Assembly: GCF_011050055.1 (NCBI RefSeq)
Contig: NZ_DRGM01000046.1
Location: 1 to 41,726, forward strand
Source of the DNA: Pseudoalteromonas prydzensis
GTDB lineage: Bacteria > Pseudomonadota > Gammaproteobacteria > Enterobacterales > Alteromonadaceae
Reading direction: 5' to 3'
DNA length: 41,726 nucleotides
Part shown: piece after piece, positions 34,473 through 41,591 of the stretch
How positions within the stretch are numbered: the first letter of the stretch is position 1
Layout: every line of letters begins with the position of its first letter
Notes under the pieces: generated by a model
Seen by the model: only the letters and a program-made list of their open reading frames with translations
Told to the model about the DNA's origin: nothing
The model's database searches: none
Translations under genes and position numbers: made by a program

Positions 34473-34670
34473 TTATCTGCTACGCTTCCCTTGCTTAATA
34501 AATGCCTGTTTAAATGCTACATACCCCGCTTTTGCACCAAGTATGATCCACACCATCAAAATTCCACTGGGCAATAAAATTGCTTTTAGTAATGGGCCTA
34601 ACATGTAAGAATAAAAAATAATAAATGGCACAAATAAAACGTAGCCAATTATCAGTTTAACTTTTTGCAT
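34473..34670 (-). CDS. Small hypothetical membrane protein
   Basis: The 65-residue protein from the ATG at 34670 (AAGGATG upstream) has two hydrophobic helices (IIGYVLFVPFIIFYSYML and AILLPSGILMVWIILGAKAG) and a basic tail (IKQGKRSR). Family not recognised. It is divergent from a TetR regulator, with a 12-bp palindrome between, so it may be controlled by it. Confidence 0.65.
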   Translation of the reverse strand: MQKVKLIIGYVLFVPFIIFYSYMLGPLLKAILLPSGILMVWIILGAKAGYVAFKQAFIKQGKRSR

Positions 34671-34690
34671 ATCACATCCTTTTGTTAAAA

Positions 34691-34702
34691 TGAGCATGCT
34701 CA
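34691..34702. promoter_or_regulatory. 12-bp palindrome between divergent genes
   Basis: TGAGCATGCTCA is perfectly palindromic and lies 21 bases upstream of the small membrane protein start and 81 bases before the tetR start. A TetR operator is plausible but not shown. Confidence 0.45.
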
Positions 34703-34782
34703 CAAACATAATTGAGCGCAGTCACTTTTGCAATATTTATGTGTTGCTTGCATTTTAAATAAACCTAACCTCATGAAATAAA

Positions 34783-35304
34783 ATGAATAAAAAAACTCAA
34801 ACTTATAATAAAATTCTTACCAGTGCTTGGTTACTGTTTTTACAGCAAGGCTATGAGCAAACATCAACACGGGAAATAGCAACCGCGGCAAACGTTGCTA
34901 CAGGGACTGTTTTTAGCCATTTCGAGAATAAAGTTGATTTGCTTAAAGCTGGAATGCAGCAACAAATTGACGCGATTATTCATCAGTCAAGCCTGACTGA
35001 TAAGCAACATGCACCGCGTTTAAAACTTCGTCACTATGCCCTGCCGTTGTTTGAGTTTTATTGTAGTAATAGTGAGTTCAGCAAAATATTAATAAGCGAT
35101 ATGATTTGGCAAAGCGCTTTTTTCGAGCAGCAAATGAATGAGTTTAAGCAACGGTTATTTAGCGAACAACCCGAGTTTGATGATATCAAAGCAAGCGTAA
35201 TGTTAGATTGTTATTTTATGACAATAGTCTCTGGGTTAAATGAGCAAGATCCGCAACCTGAAAAAATGTTACGGCAACTCACCAACAAACTATCTATTCT
35301 TTAG
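34783..35304 (+). CDS. TetR-family transcriptional regulator
   Basis: The 173-residue protein has an N-terminal TetR helix-turn-helix (SAWLLFLQQGYEQTSTREIATAANVATGTVFSHFENKVDLL) and a short ligand domain, FSKILISDMIWQSAFFEQQM. The ligand is unknown. No clear Shine-Dalgarno is visible before the ATG. The likely target is the divergent gene at 34473-34670 or itself. Confidence 0.9.
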   Translation: MNKKTQTYNKILTSAWLLFLQQGYEQTSTREIATAANVATGTVFSHFENKVDLLKAGMQQQIDAIIHQSSLTDKQHAPRLKLRHYALPLFEFYCSNSEFSKILISDMIWQSAFFEQQMNEFKQRLFSEQPEFDDIKASVMLDCYFMTIVSGLNEQDPQPEKMLRQLTNKLSIL

Positions 35305-35816
35305 CGGCAACTTATTTCACTCTGTGTGTTTCACTTTTAGCATTAAATTTAAAGTGAAACCTACCCTCTGATTACATTAAAAGCGTAACCAAATGTGATA
35401 GCGCTTTTTTAATGGTTAAGTACCTTGTTTAATCCTGCTTAATAAACAAGGTACAAACAACACGACTAGTTAATAACCGTAATTATTCGCCGTGTAAATC
35501 AAACTCAGCTTCTAAACCCCCAACTAATTCGCTGCCATTGTTAAAACACTGACTAGCTACGGATAATTTTTAATGCTAGACGTTACAATTGTATCAATGA
35601 AGATCCCTCTTTCCTGGCTGAATAAGCATAACTCTTGTTGGAAACGTTTAACCGAATAGCTAACTTTGACTTATTAAGCTCATAATCCCTTTTGATAGTT
35701 TTTGTTAAAAAATACTGCTATGCAACGTTATCCAGATCTATAGGTGTAGTATGATGTGTTCTTTTGATGGGTAAGTTAATCTGACTTCTTACTAACTTGT
35801 TCTTTAGTTCAGCATA
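35305..35816. other. Intergenic region with a cluster of inverted repeats
   Basis: Three inverted repeats stand in a row: GTTTCACTTT/AAAGTGAAAC (35328-35337 and 35351-35360), AAAAGCG/CGCTTTTTT (about 35379-35410, terminator-like on the plus strand after tetR), and GTACCTTGTTTA/TAAACAAGGTAC (35420-35431 and 35443-35454). No coding sequence is supported in the remaining 360 bases. Confidence 0.6.
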
Positions 35817-36698
35817 TTAATTTATCGATGAATTATAGAAATCGAGTGCCTGCTTAACACTAACCACCGGGTTTTCCCAGTGCTCTAAAGCATCATTAAT
35901 TCTGCTATCCCAGATAATATCATTAGCATGTATGTTAAGACTATTCTTAAGGCCAGCAAAGGCACTTAACATTAATGGGTGTTCCGCGCCTCCAACTGTT
36001 ATATAGAGCGACAGCGGTATGTTATCTTCTGTAGTGAGGCTTCGTTGTGATAAGAATTGCTCAAACTCTTTTACAACTGTCATATCGTCATACCAAGCAG
36101 CCGGACTAAATGCAAAATAACCGTTAAACAGCCAAGGTTTTGTGCTCATAGTGTATAAAACAAAACTCCCTCCTGCTGAATAGCCCGACAAAACACGATT
36201 ATTATCTAGCTTATAATGTGACTCTAAATAAGGTAATAATTCACTGTCTATAAAAGCCAAAAATTTATCCGCTTGGCCAAATAACTCAGGGGCATTTTCA
36301 CTTGCAGGGCGAGCTTGGGTATTAACATCTTGGCGTGCATACGGCGGCACTAAATCACGATTTCTGGTAAAGGTCCAAAATTGATTAGGAATAGACACTA
36401 AAATTGTATCTTGCTGCGCTGGTAACTCAGCCATCACTGAATCCCACTGCGTAAGATTAAAGTTACCATCGGTTCTAATGATCAAGGAATAGCGCTTATT
36501 TGGCTCAAAATTGTTAGGTAAACGAATAAACACTTTCCTACTTTCATCCAATATCTGAGAATAAATTGTGATGTCTTTAAAATTTGACGTGTAATGCGCG
36601 TTGTATTTATAAATAACAACGGCACCTGCAATCAGGGCTGCTATGCTGAAAAGAATAATTATTACAGTGCAATTTAGTTTTTTTAATAGGGTCATCAT
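35817..36698 (-). CDS. Membrane-anchored esterase D-like alpha/beta hydrolase
   Basis: The 293-residue protein has an N-terminal hydrophobic anchor (VIIILFSIAALIAGAVVI) and an esterase D/PF00756-type domain. The nucleophile is Ser174 in VLSGYSAGGSF; a probable acid lies in LYITVGGAEH and the His near ALEHWENPV. Relatives include siderophore esterases and S-formylglutathione hydrolases. It is not near siderophore genes, so the substrate is unknown. Confidence 0.8.
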   Translation of the reverse strand: MMTLLKKLNCTVIIILFSIAALIAGAVVIYKYNAHYTSNFKDITIYSQILDESRKVFIRLPNNFEPNKRYSLIIRTDGNFNLTQWDSVMAELPAQQDTILVSIPNQFWTFTRNRDLVPPYARQDVNTQARPASENAPELFGQADKFLAFIDSELLPYLESHYKLDNNRVLSGYSAGGSFVLYTMSTKPWLFNGYFAFSPAAWYDDMTVVKEFEQFLSQRSLTTEDNIPLSLYITVGGAEHPLMLSAFAGLKNSLNIHANDIIWDSRINDALEHWENPVVSVKQALDFYNSSIN

Positions 36699-36779
36699 AA
36701 CTGCAAGTCAAAGATTGTTTTAAAAACAATACCCTTCCTCGATTTTTTATGAAACTACCGTTATGTAACAAAGTATGAT

Positions 36780-37277
36780 TTAAAATTTATACAGCCAATG
36801 TTCACTCGCTACATGAGTGAATTTAAAACGGCGAAGTAGTTGCTGGCTTTGGGTATTTTCTGTCGCCACTTTCGCCTGTAAATTAGTAATGTTCGACTCA
36901 TTGCCTAACTGCGCAACAACGGCTGCTATATTTGTTAGCATAAATGCTAATGCTTCAGACATAAACCCATCCCCCCAATAATCTACAGACAACTCAAACC
37001 CTAACCAAGCACTGCCCGCTTCAATACCATATAAACCAATGCAGCCAATCAAGGTCGACGTATTTAATAAGTACATTCCTAAGCGCAGCGTATTTCCTTC
37101 ATACATGCCAGTAATATCATCTTGGATCAGTTGTTTTACGTCATTACGCGTAAGTGGCAATGCATAGTCATTATATTGCGCAACTAACGGCTCAGACAAA
37201 ATAGCCCACAACGCGCTACAGTCCTTATGTTTAATTGGCTTTAATGTAATTCGGCTTAGTGCAAACTCATTGTTCAT
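36780..37277 (-). CDS. GNAT-family N-acetyltransferase (RimJ/RimL-like)
   Basis: The 165-residue GNAT domain opens with RITLKPIKHKDCSALWAIL, has ELSVDYWGDGFMSEALAFML as the acetyl-CoA pyrophosphate loop region, and ends NTQSQQLLRRFKFTHV, the usual RimJ-type finish. It would acetylate an N-terminus or a small amine; the target is not identifiable. It is the last ordinary gene before the accessory mosaic apart from the small gene at 37363. Confidence 0.85.
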   Translation of the reverse strand: MNNEFALSRITLKPIKHKDCSALWAILSEPLVAQYNDYALPLTRNDVKQLIQDDITGMYEGNTLRLGMYLLNTSTLIGCIGLYGIEAGSAWLGFELSVDYWGDGFMSEALAFMLTNIAAVVAQLGNESNITNLQAKVATENTQSQQLLRRFKFTHVASEHWLYKF

Positions 37278-37362
37278 AAATAAAATTAAATTACGGCTTT
37301 AAAGCCCACTATTATTGCCTTAAGATACCGCGCATACAAGTTAATAACACAGCAATCAAATT

Positions 37363-37563
37363 ATGAGCGATGAATTTAAAGTAATACAACCAACAACCAC
37401 TGTTTATTGCCCTGAGCGTGGTGAAGGCTGGACTTTAACGGGCATAACGAGCATTGAGGAATTTACCTCAGTGATGTTTGATGGTGTGCGTTACACATTG
37501 CCAGCAAGGGAAATTGTTGAGCAATTACTGCCAAACCAAGCTGCTAGACAAAAACAAAAGTAA
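37363..37563 (+). CDS. Small hypothetical protein
   Basis: The 66-residue protein (MSDEFKVIQPTTTVYCPERG to QAARQKQK) has no signal or membrane segment. I do not recognise it, though TGITSIEEFTSVMFDGVRYTLPA looks like a folded domain. No strong Shine-Dalgarno is visible. Its last codons and stop coincide with the left edge of a group II intron relic, so its 3' end may have been altered by the insertion. Confidence 0.55.
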   Translation: MSDEFKVIQPTTTVYCPERGEGWTLTGITSIEEFTSVMFDGVRYTLPAREIVEQLLPNQAARQKQK

Positions 37564-37733
37564 TTAACATTGCGCTAGGCAATAACTATTTAGCTTCACA
37601 AGGCTTAGTGTCACTGAAAGATGTTCGGATACATATTCATATCACGGAGGTGAACCACCCATTGCACTTATTGTTTATAAAAGGCGCATGATGGGCGGTG
37701 TGGGGGCTGTAGGAGACCTCCGGCTACCCGATT
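37549..37733 (+). mobile_element. Group II intron 3'-end relic, copy A
   Basis: In frame from about 37552 the sequence reads KTKVINIALGNNYLASQGLVSLKD, resembling the C terminus of a group II intron maturase. It is followed by a domain V-like hairpin (GAACCACCCATTGC and GGCGCATGATGGGCGG) and a domain VI-like hairpin ending CGGCTACCCGATT. The same sequence is found at 40380-40574, and the domain V/VI part at 39372-39443. Downstream of CCCGATT the three copies diverge completely, marking the element boundary. The catalytic upstream parts are absent. Confidence 0.75.
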
Positions 37734-37750
37734 TGTTTCGTGACATCTGT

Positions 37751-38959
37751 CTATATCTGTTTTATTTTAAAGACAAATAATGAATTACCTTTACCAGTAG
37801 CGACTAACAGGTGCTGATTATCACTAGTAAGGGTAATTGATGATATTTTTTTTAATTCATTATCACGAACACTTAACAGTTTATTCTTAAAGCTAAGTCG
37901 CCCATCAATTCCCGCACTAAACAAATACAAGCCGTGTCCCGCCTCTCCAGCAGCATAAATTTTCGATCCGTCAGCCGATATTGCTAAACTACTGGCGCCT
38001 TCTAGCCCTGAACCACCCATCTCAGAATTATTTACTGTCTGCACAAAAGCATATTTTCCTGTTTCTTTCTTTTCAAAAACAACAATAGCGTTGCTACCTG
38101 AACAAGCGACATATAAAAACTTTCCTTCAGGTGAAACAACGATCTTTTGAGGATTAACAAATTGCTCCACGCCAGCGACGCCATTTTTTATTACTTGTTT
38201 TACCAATAACTCCCCCCCGCCTTTTCGATCAAAGATAGTTAATTGATGGTTATCAAACCCCAGCACATATAATTTATCATTCAATGAAGACAAGGCTAAA
38301 CTGACTGGTTTACCTAGGCTATTTTCAAGTGGTCTCGCGTCTTTTATTGCCCTATTAAAAAGAATCCGACCATCGGATATAATATCAAAAACCACGACAG
38401 CATTGCTCATATAGCTTGCAACTAAGAGTTGTTTTTCGTTGTGTGTCTTAATTGCATCCCAAGCACCAAGTAGACCAAGGGTATCTAATTTACCAACGGG
38501 CAAATCACTATTAAATACTCTTTCATAATGAAGACCGTCACTAATAGTTTTATTAAATCGATAACTGTTTTTATTTTTAGAAAATTGGGTTAAAGCTCCA
38601 TCATAAAAGCCAGTGACAACTACCTGATCACCTTGCTCCAAATAGGCAACACCTGAAGCACCCTCTAGTCCATTTATGTTAGCAGAAGAATTTTTAAATA
38701 TTTGACTGAAGGTTAGGTTGAAATTATTGTCTACATTGAAAATGGCAAAAGCATTATCATCTCCACTAGTCACAAAAACCTTAGAATTATCCAAAAGAAC
38801 TTTTACACTTCTAGGGTTACCTAAACCATCAACACCATTAACACCATCTTTTAATATTTGGATGAGCTGTAAACTCTCTACCCCATTAGCATTGGTAGCA
38901 CTGAAGTTAACTAGCATGATAAAAAAGAAAAATGTAATTAGTTTTTTAATGTTAAACAT
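37751..38959 (-). CDS. Secreted seven-bladed beta-propeller protein
   Basis: From the ATG at 38959 the protein has 402 residues, with a signal peptide (FNIKKLITFFFFIMLVNFSATNA). Repeated propeller strands follow, each with a variant of VxxSPEGKFLYVACSGSNAIVVF and QVIKNGVAGVEQFVNPQKI; about seven repeats can be counted. It resembles lactonase/6-phosphogluconolactonase-like or YVTN propellers, but active-site residues are not evident, so a binding role is as likely. It is the first of three gene units in the accessory mosaic, with an intron relic 18 bases past its stop and an IS end about 29 bases before its start. Confidence 0.7.
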   Translation of the reverse strand: MFNIKKLITFFFFIMLVNFSATNANGVESLQLIQILKDGVNGVDGLGNPRSVKVLLDNSKVFVTSGDDNAFAIFNVDNNFNLTFSQIFKNSSANINGLEGASGVAYLEQGDQVVVTGFYDGALTQFSKNKNSYRFNKTISDGLHYERVFNSDLPVGKLDTLGLLGAWDAIKTHNEKQLLVASYMSNAVVVFDIISDGRILFNRAIKDARPLENSLGKPVSLALSSLNDKLYVLGFDNHQLTIFDRKGGGELLVKQVIKNGVAGVEQFVNPQKIVVSPEGKFLYVACSGSNAIVVFEKKETGKYAFVQTVNNSEMGGSGLEGASSLAISADGSKIYAAGEAGHGLYLFSAGIDGRLSFKNKLLSVRDNELKKISSITLTSDNQHLLVATGKGNSLFVFKIKQI

Positions 38960-38987
38960 CAACTTGTAACTCTCTTAGAAACATACC

Positions 38988-39190
38988 GAGCCTGTAGAAT
39001 AACTCGTTTTTAGTTTATTTTTATTAATGCATTAACCATAGCCGAATTCCTGTTTTAATTCAATCGGTTACTTTGATGATACGTAAAATATAAAAAAGAC
39101 TTGGTGTTGTTTTAATTCGTTTTTTGAGGTGTTTGAATGACTTATTTGGAGAAGTTGAAGCTTATAACTTTATTAATGTAGTGTGTCTTA
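38988..39190. repeat. IS-end repeat R1, copy 1
   Basis: Starts GAGCCTGTAGAATAACTCG and is similar over about 200 bp to 41022-41228, including TTATTTTTATTAATGCATTA and CTTATTTGGAGA. In copy 3 this sequence is the transposase-distal end of an IS relic, so this is read as a fragment of the same IS without its other end. Confidence 0.75.
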
Positions 39191-39201
39191 CGCATGCTGA
39201 T

Positions 39202-39307
39202 CTTAGCCTTTAAGTTAAACCTCATTTGCTTCTCTTGCTCTGCTCTTTGTGTAAAGGATCTTTAACTGAATGATTCACAAAGAAGTTAAGAGACGCTGCG
39301 CTTTAGA
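39202..39307. repeat. Hairpin repeat R2, copy 1
   Basis: A 106-bp segment similar to 40132-40237. Both contain CTCATTT-CTTCTC, the inverted arms CTTTGTG/CACAAAG (here 39245-39251 and 39276-39282), and GTTAAGAG-CGCTG. Its origin is unknown. Confidence 0.7.
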
Positions 39308-39353
39308 GTAAAACAAATTTACGCGGTTGGGGAATTACCTAATAGCCATAGTA

Positions 39354-39443
39354 TGTGGTATCACCAGTAAACCGCCCATTTCACTTCCCGCTAATAGGAG
39401 GCATGTGATGTGGGGGTTGGAAAAGACATCCGGCTACCCGATT
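39354..39443 (+). mobile_element. Group II intron 3'-end relic, copy B (internally deleted)
   Basis: Begins with TGTGGTATCACCAG, shared with 40339-40352, then jumps directly to the domain V/VI-like part ending CGGCTACCCGATT. The maturase C-terminal codons present in copies A and C are missing, so this copy has suffered an internal deletion of roughly 150 bp. Confidence 0.65.
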
Positions 39444-39467
39444 AGTTGCCTGACGTTAAGATCTGTT

Positions 39468-39731
39468 TTAATAATGATAGCGGCACGAAATTATTGTGAC
39501 AGCCTGATTATCTACTACATAAATAAGTCGATTGGTATCATCAATGCGGCGAGACCAAAAACCTGATAAATTTTCTTTTAGTGGCTCAGGTTTACCTATG
39601 CCCTCAAACGGAGAGCGCTTTACATCGTTGATAAGTTTATTGATACGTTTTAGCGTCTTCTTGTCTTGAGTTTGCCAATACAAGTAGTCAGTCCAAGCAT
39701 CGTCAGTCCAAGACAGTAAACGACTACTCAT
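39468..39731 (-). CDS. yoeB: YoeB toxin (mRNA interferase)
   Basis: From the ATG at 39731 the toxin has 87 residues, closely matching E. coli YoeB: WTDYLYWQTQDKKTLKRINKLI, RSPFEGIGKPEPLKENLSG, FWSRRIDDTNRLIYVV and the C-terminal CRYHY. The catalytic Glu in PEPLKE, Arg in NRLIY and the terminal His are all present, so it looks active. YoeB binds the ribosome and cuts mRNA during translation. Its start overlaps the antitoxin stop by 8 bases, giving coupled translation. Confidence 0.95.
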   Translation of the reverse strand: MSSRLLSWTDDAWTDYLYWQTQDKKTLKRINKLINDVKRSPFEGIGKPEPLKENLSGFWSRRIDDTNRLIYVVDNQAVTIISCRYHY

Positions 39732-39978
39732 CAATTAGCTCTCGTGCTGTTGTTTTGCCAGCACGATACTGCGCTATTGAACGATTTAAATGCTCTGCAT
39801 TTTCAGGTGAACGAAGCAAGTGAACGGTCTCCATAAGGCTATTGTAATAGTCTAAAGACATAACCACTGCATCCTCAGAATCACGGCGAGTAATTACTGT
39901 TGTATCGGCATCATTAACTACTCCGTCCAAAACAGCTTTGAGACCATTTCTGGCTTCAGTAAAAGATACAATTTTCAT
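39724..39978 (-). CDS. yefM: YefM antitoxin
   Basis: The 84-residue Phd/YefM antitoxin begins MKIVSFTEARNGLKAVLDGV, has ITRRDSEDAVVMSLDYYNSL, and ends with the toxin-binding tail LLRSPENAEHLNRSIAQY. It neutralises YoeB and represses its own promoter with YoeB as corepressor. Possible operator sequences lie upstream at 39988-40038. Confidence 0.95.
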   Translation of the reverse strand: MKIVSFTEARNGLKAVLDGVVNDADTTVITRRDSEDAVVMSLDYYNSLMETVHLLRSPENAEHLNRSIAQYRAGKTTARELIDE

Positions 39979-39987
39979 CAGAACCTC

Positions 39988-40038
39988 TACATGTATATTT
40001 GATGGAACAAGTATAGGCTTAGAAAATTAACATGTACA
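39988..40038. promoter_or_regulatory. Candidate YefM-YoeB operator region
   Basis: TACATGTA (39988-39995) and CATGTACA (40031-40038) both contain the TGTA/TACA core seen in YefM-bound palindromes. They lie in the promoter region of yefM. Spacing and occupancy are not established. Confidence 0.4.
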
Positions 40039-40074
40039 GCAAGTTGAACACATCACATTTATATGGCAGCTAAT

Positions 40075-40131
40075 GAGCCTGTAAAATAACTTGTTTTAAA
40101 TTTATTTTTATTAGTGGTTTAGCCATGCCAA
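40075..40131. repeat. IS-end repeat R1, copy 2 (short)
   Basis: GAGCCTGTAAAATAACTTG and TTTATTTTTATTAGTGG match the first 55 bases or so of the other two R1 copies, then the sequence joins directly to R2. It lies upstream of yefM. Confidence 0.75.
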
Positions 40132-40237
40132 GACTAAGCGCTAAGTTTCCCTCATTTACTTCTCATTCCCTTCTCTTTGTGCAAAAAAATTAGTGAATTA
40201 TTCACACACAAAGAGGTTAAGAGGCGCTGTGCTTAAG
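40132..40237. repeat. Hairpin repeat R2, copy 2
   Basis: Matches copy 1 at 39202-39307 over its 106 bp with base changes. The arms CTTTGTG (40175-40181) and CACAAAG (40207-40213) are kept while the loop has diverged, which hints at selection for the hairpin or simply strong palindrome retention. Confidence 0.7.
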
Positions 40238-40379
40238 AATGTGATACTGGCGGCAATGGCGCTCTTAATCAAGGTATTACATGCACTAAAGTACGCCGTT
40301 TAATGAAATTGGGGGACAGTGAGCGACTCGCCATATCGTGTGGTATCACCAGCACCAAAAGTAGGCCCTTATAGAAGCT

Positions 40380-40574
40380 CAAAAACAAAAGGAATTAACA
40401 TTGCGCTAGGCAATGACTATCTAGCGTCACAAGGTTTAGCGTCATTGAGAGATATTTGGATCAATATTCATTACGGGAGATGAACCGCGCATTGCACTTC
40501 CTACTAATAAAAAGCGCATGATGGGTGGTGTGGGGTGTGGGGGCTGGAGGTTAGAGACCTCCGGCTACCCGATT
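40380..40574 (+). mobile_element. Group II intron 3'-end relic, copy C
   Basis: In frame, KTKGINIALGNDYLASQGL then ASLRDIWINIHYG and a stop form the C terminus of a group II intron maturase. A domain V-like segment (GAACCGCGCATTGC then GCGCATGATGGGTGG) and a domain VI-like hairpin (GGGGGCTGGAGGT/ACCTCCGGCTACCC, with a candidate bulged A about 7 bases from the end) follow. The relic stops at CCCGATT, inside the end of the adjacent minus-strand gene. Confidence 0.8.
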
Positions 40575-40997
40575 AGCCATACTTGGCTTTAACTCTAACC
40601 AAACGCCTGCAAAGTTATCGTTTTTAAACCAAAGTAAGTTTTTTATTGGAAAATTAGAAACCACTACTTTTGTATCTGATTTCCAAACAACTTCTATATT
40701 TTCAGGTTTCCCATCCAATCCAAACAAGCCTCTAAATACTTTACCCGTTTCTACATCAACAATACTTATACCTGATTGCCAATTTGTAGTGGCTCCACAA
40801 TCAGAATAACCAAGTTTTGCAATTTTTTTACCGTTTGGGGAAGAAAACTCAGCAACATCGGTATATTTACACATTGACGGTACTTCAACATTTAATATGT
40901 CCATTCCATAACCTATGACTTTAAAGCCGAACCAAATGAAAAATATAACAGCCCCAAGATTCCAAATTTTTTTCATGATGCTTAAAGCAACGTTCAT
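40551..40997 (-). CDS. Hypothetical membrane-anchored protein with a tail encoded by an intron relic
   Basis: The 148-residue protein has an N-terminal membrane helix (IWNLGAVIFFIWFGFKVIGYGMDIL, about residues 11-35) and a C-terminal soluble domain with cysteines (MCKYTD, GYSDCGATTNW) and ISIVDVETGKVFRGLFGL. AAGGA lies before the ATG. Family not recognised. The last seven residues (NRVAGGL) and the stop are encoded by the antisense strand of the group II intron end at 40551-40574. The original stop was presumably displaced by the insertion. Confidence 0.7.
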   Translation of the reverse strand: MNVALSIMKKIWNLGAVIFFIWFGFKVIGYGMDILNVEVPSMCKYTDVAEFSSPNGKKIAKLGYSDCGATTNWQSGISIVDVETGKVFRGLFGLDGKPENIEVVWKSDTKVVVSNFPIKNLLWFKNDNFAGVWLELKPSMANRVAGGL

Positions 40998-41021
40998 GTA
41001 AATCCTTATGTATGCCTCAAC

Positions 41022-41510
41022 GAGCCTGTAAATTAACTCGTTTTTAATATATTTTTATTGATGCATTAACCATAGCTGAGTTCCTATTTTGATTCAATCG
41101 ACAACTGACTTTCACATAAAATATAAAATAGGATTTGCTGTTGCCTTAATTGGCGTTTTGCAAGGCATTACAAGTCTTTGAGTGGCTTATTTGGAGAGGT
41201 AGCAGCTTACCTTTATTAATGCATCGTGTTTTGCAGCTTTTCTATATTATAAACTAAGCAATACAGTTGCCATTGGGCATTCGCTTTCGTTTGACCGCGT
41301 AAGGTCAATTTATTCAGCGAAATTGATCGGAATGAATTTATTTTGGCAAGATAAGTCAGGCTTGACTCCTTACCTAATGAAAGAGCCATAACAATTTACC
41401 GTGGGTGAATAATATCTATTAGATCACAGTAACCCTGTGGGTTCAAGGTTAAAAAACAATCAAGTCAATTGTGTAGAACCAGTTCCTAAAAAGAGTAATT
41501 CTACAGCCTC
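41022..41510 (-). mobile_element. Internally deleted IS relic with both ends
   Basis: The left end GAGCCTGTAAATTAACTCG (41022-41040) and the right end AGAGTAATTCTACAGCCTC (41492-41510) are inverted repeats of each other with a few mismatches. Between them only 489 bp remain, including the C-terminal codons of a transposase. AAC flanks both sides and could be a 3-bp target duplication, though the flanks also share more bases by chance. The left 200 bp recur at 38988 and 40075 (R1). Resemblance to IS5/IS1182-type transposases is tentative. Confidence 0.7.
41216..41389 (-). pseudogene. C-terminal remnant of an IS transposase
   Basis: 57 residues from an internal ATG: MALSLGKESSLTYLAKINSF, RSISLNKLTLRG and QTKANAQWQLYCLVYNIEKL. 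The NAQWQLYCLVYNIEKL block is typical of the end of IS5/IS1182-group DDE transposases. A stop lies just upstream in frame. The catalytic domain is gone. Confidence 0.7.
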
Positions 41511-41586
41511 AACGCCGCATTCAGCGGAAAATAATGGTTGGCTATAATCGCGAAGCGATGGCCAACTGTTATTTTTCCGTTTAAGC
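41506..41586. other. Large attC-like hairpin next to the group II intron
   Basis: The arms of a long imperfect stem run from 41525 to 41579 (GGAAAATAATGGTTGGC against GCCAACTGTTATTTTTCC, with an inner AATCGC/GCGAT). Outer boxes GCCTCAACG (41506-41514) and CGTTTAAGC (41578-41586) are imperfect inverted copies, in the layout of an integron attC site. The core GTTTAAG does not match the GTTRRRY consensus exactly, and no integrase is in the window, so attC identity is unproven. Confidence 0.4.
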
Positions 41587-41591
41587 AACTT

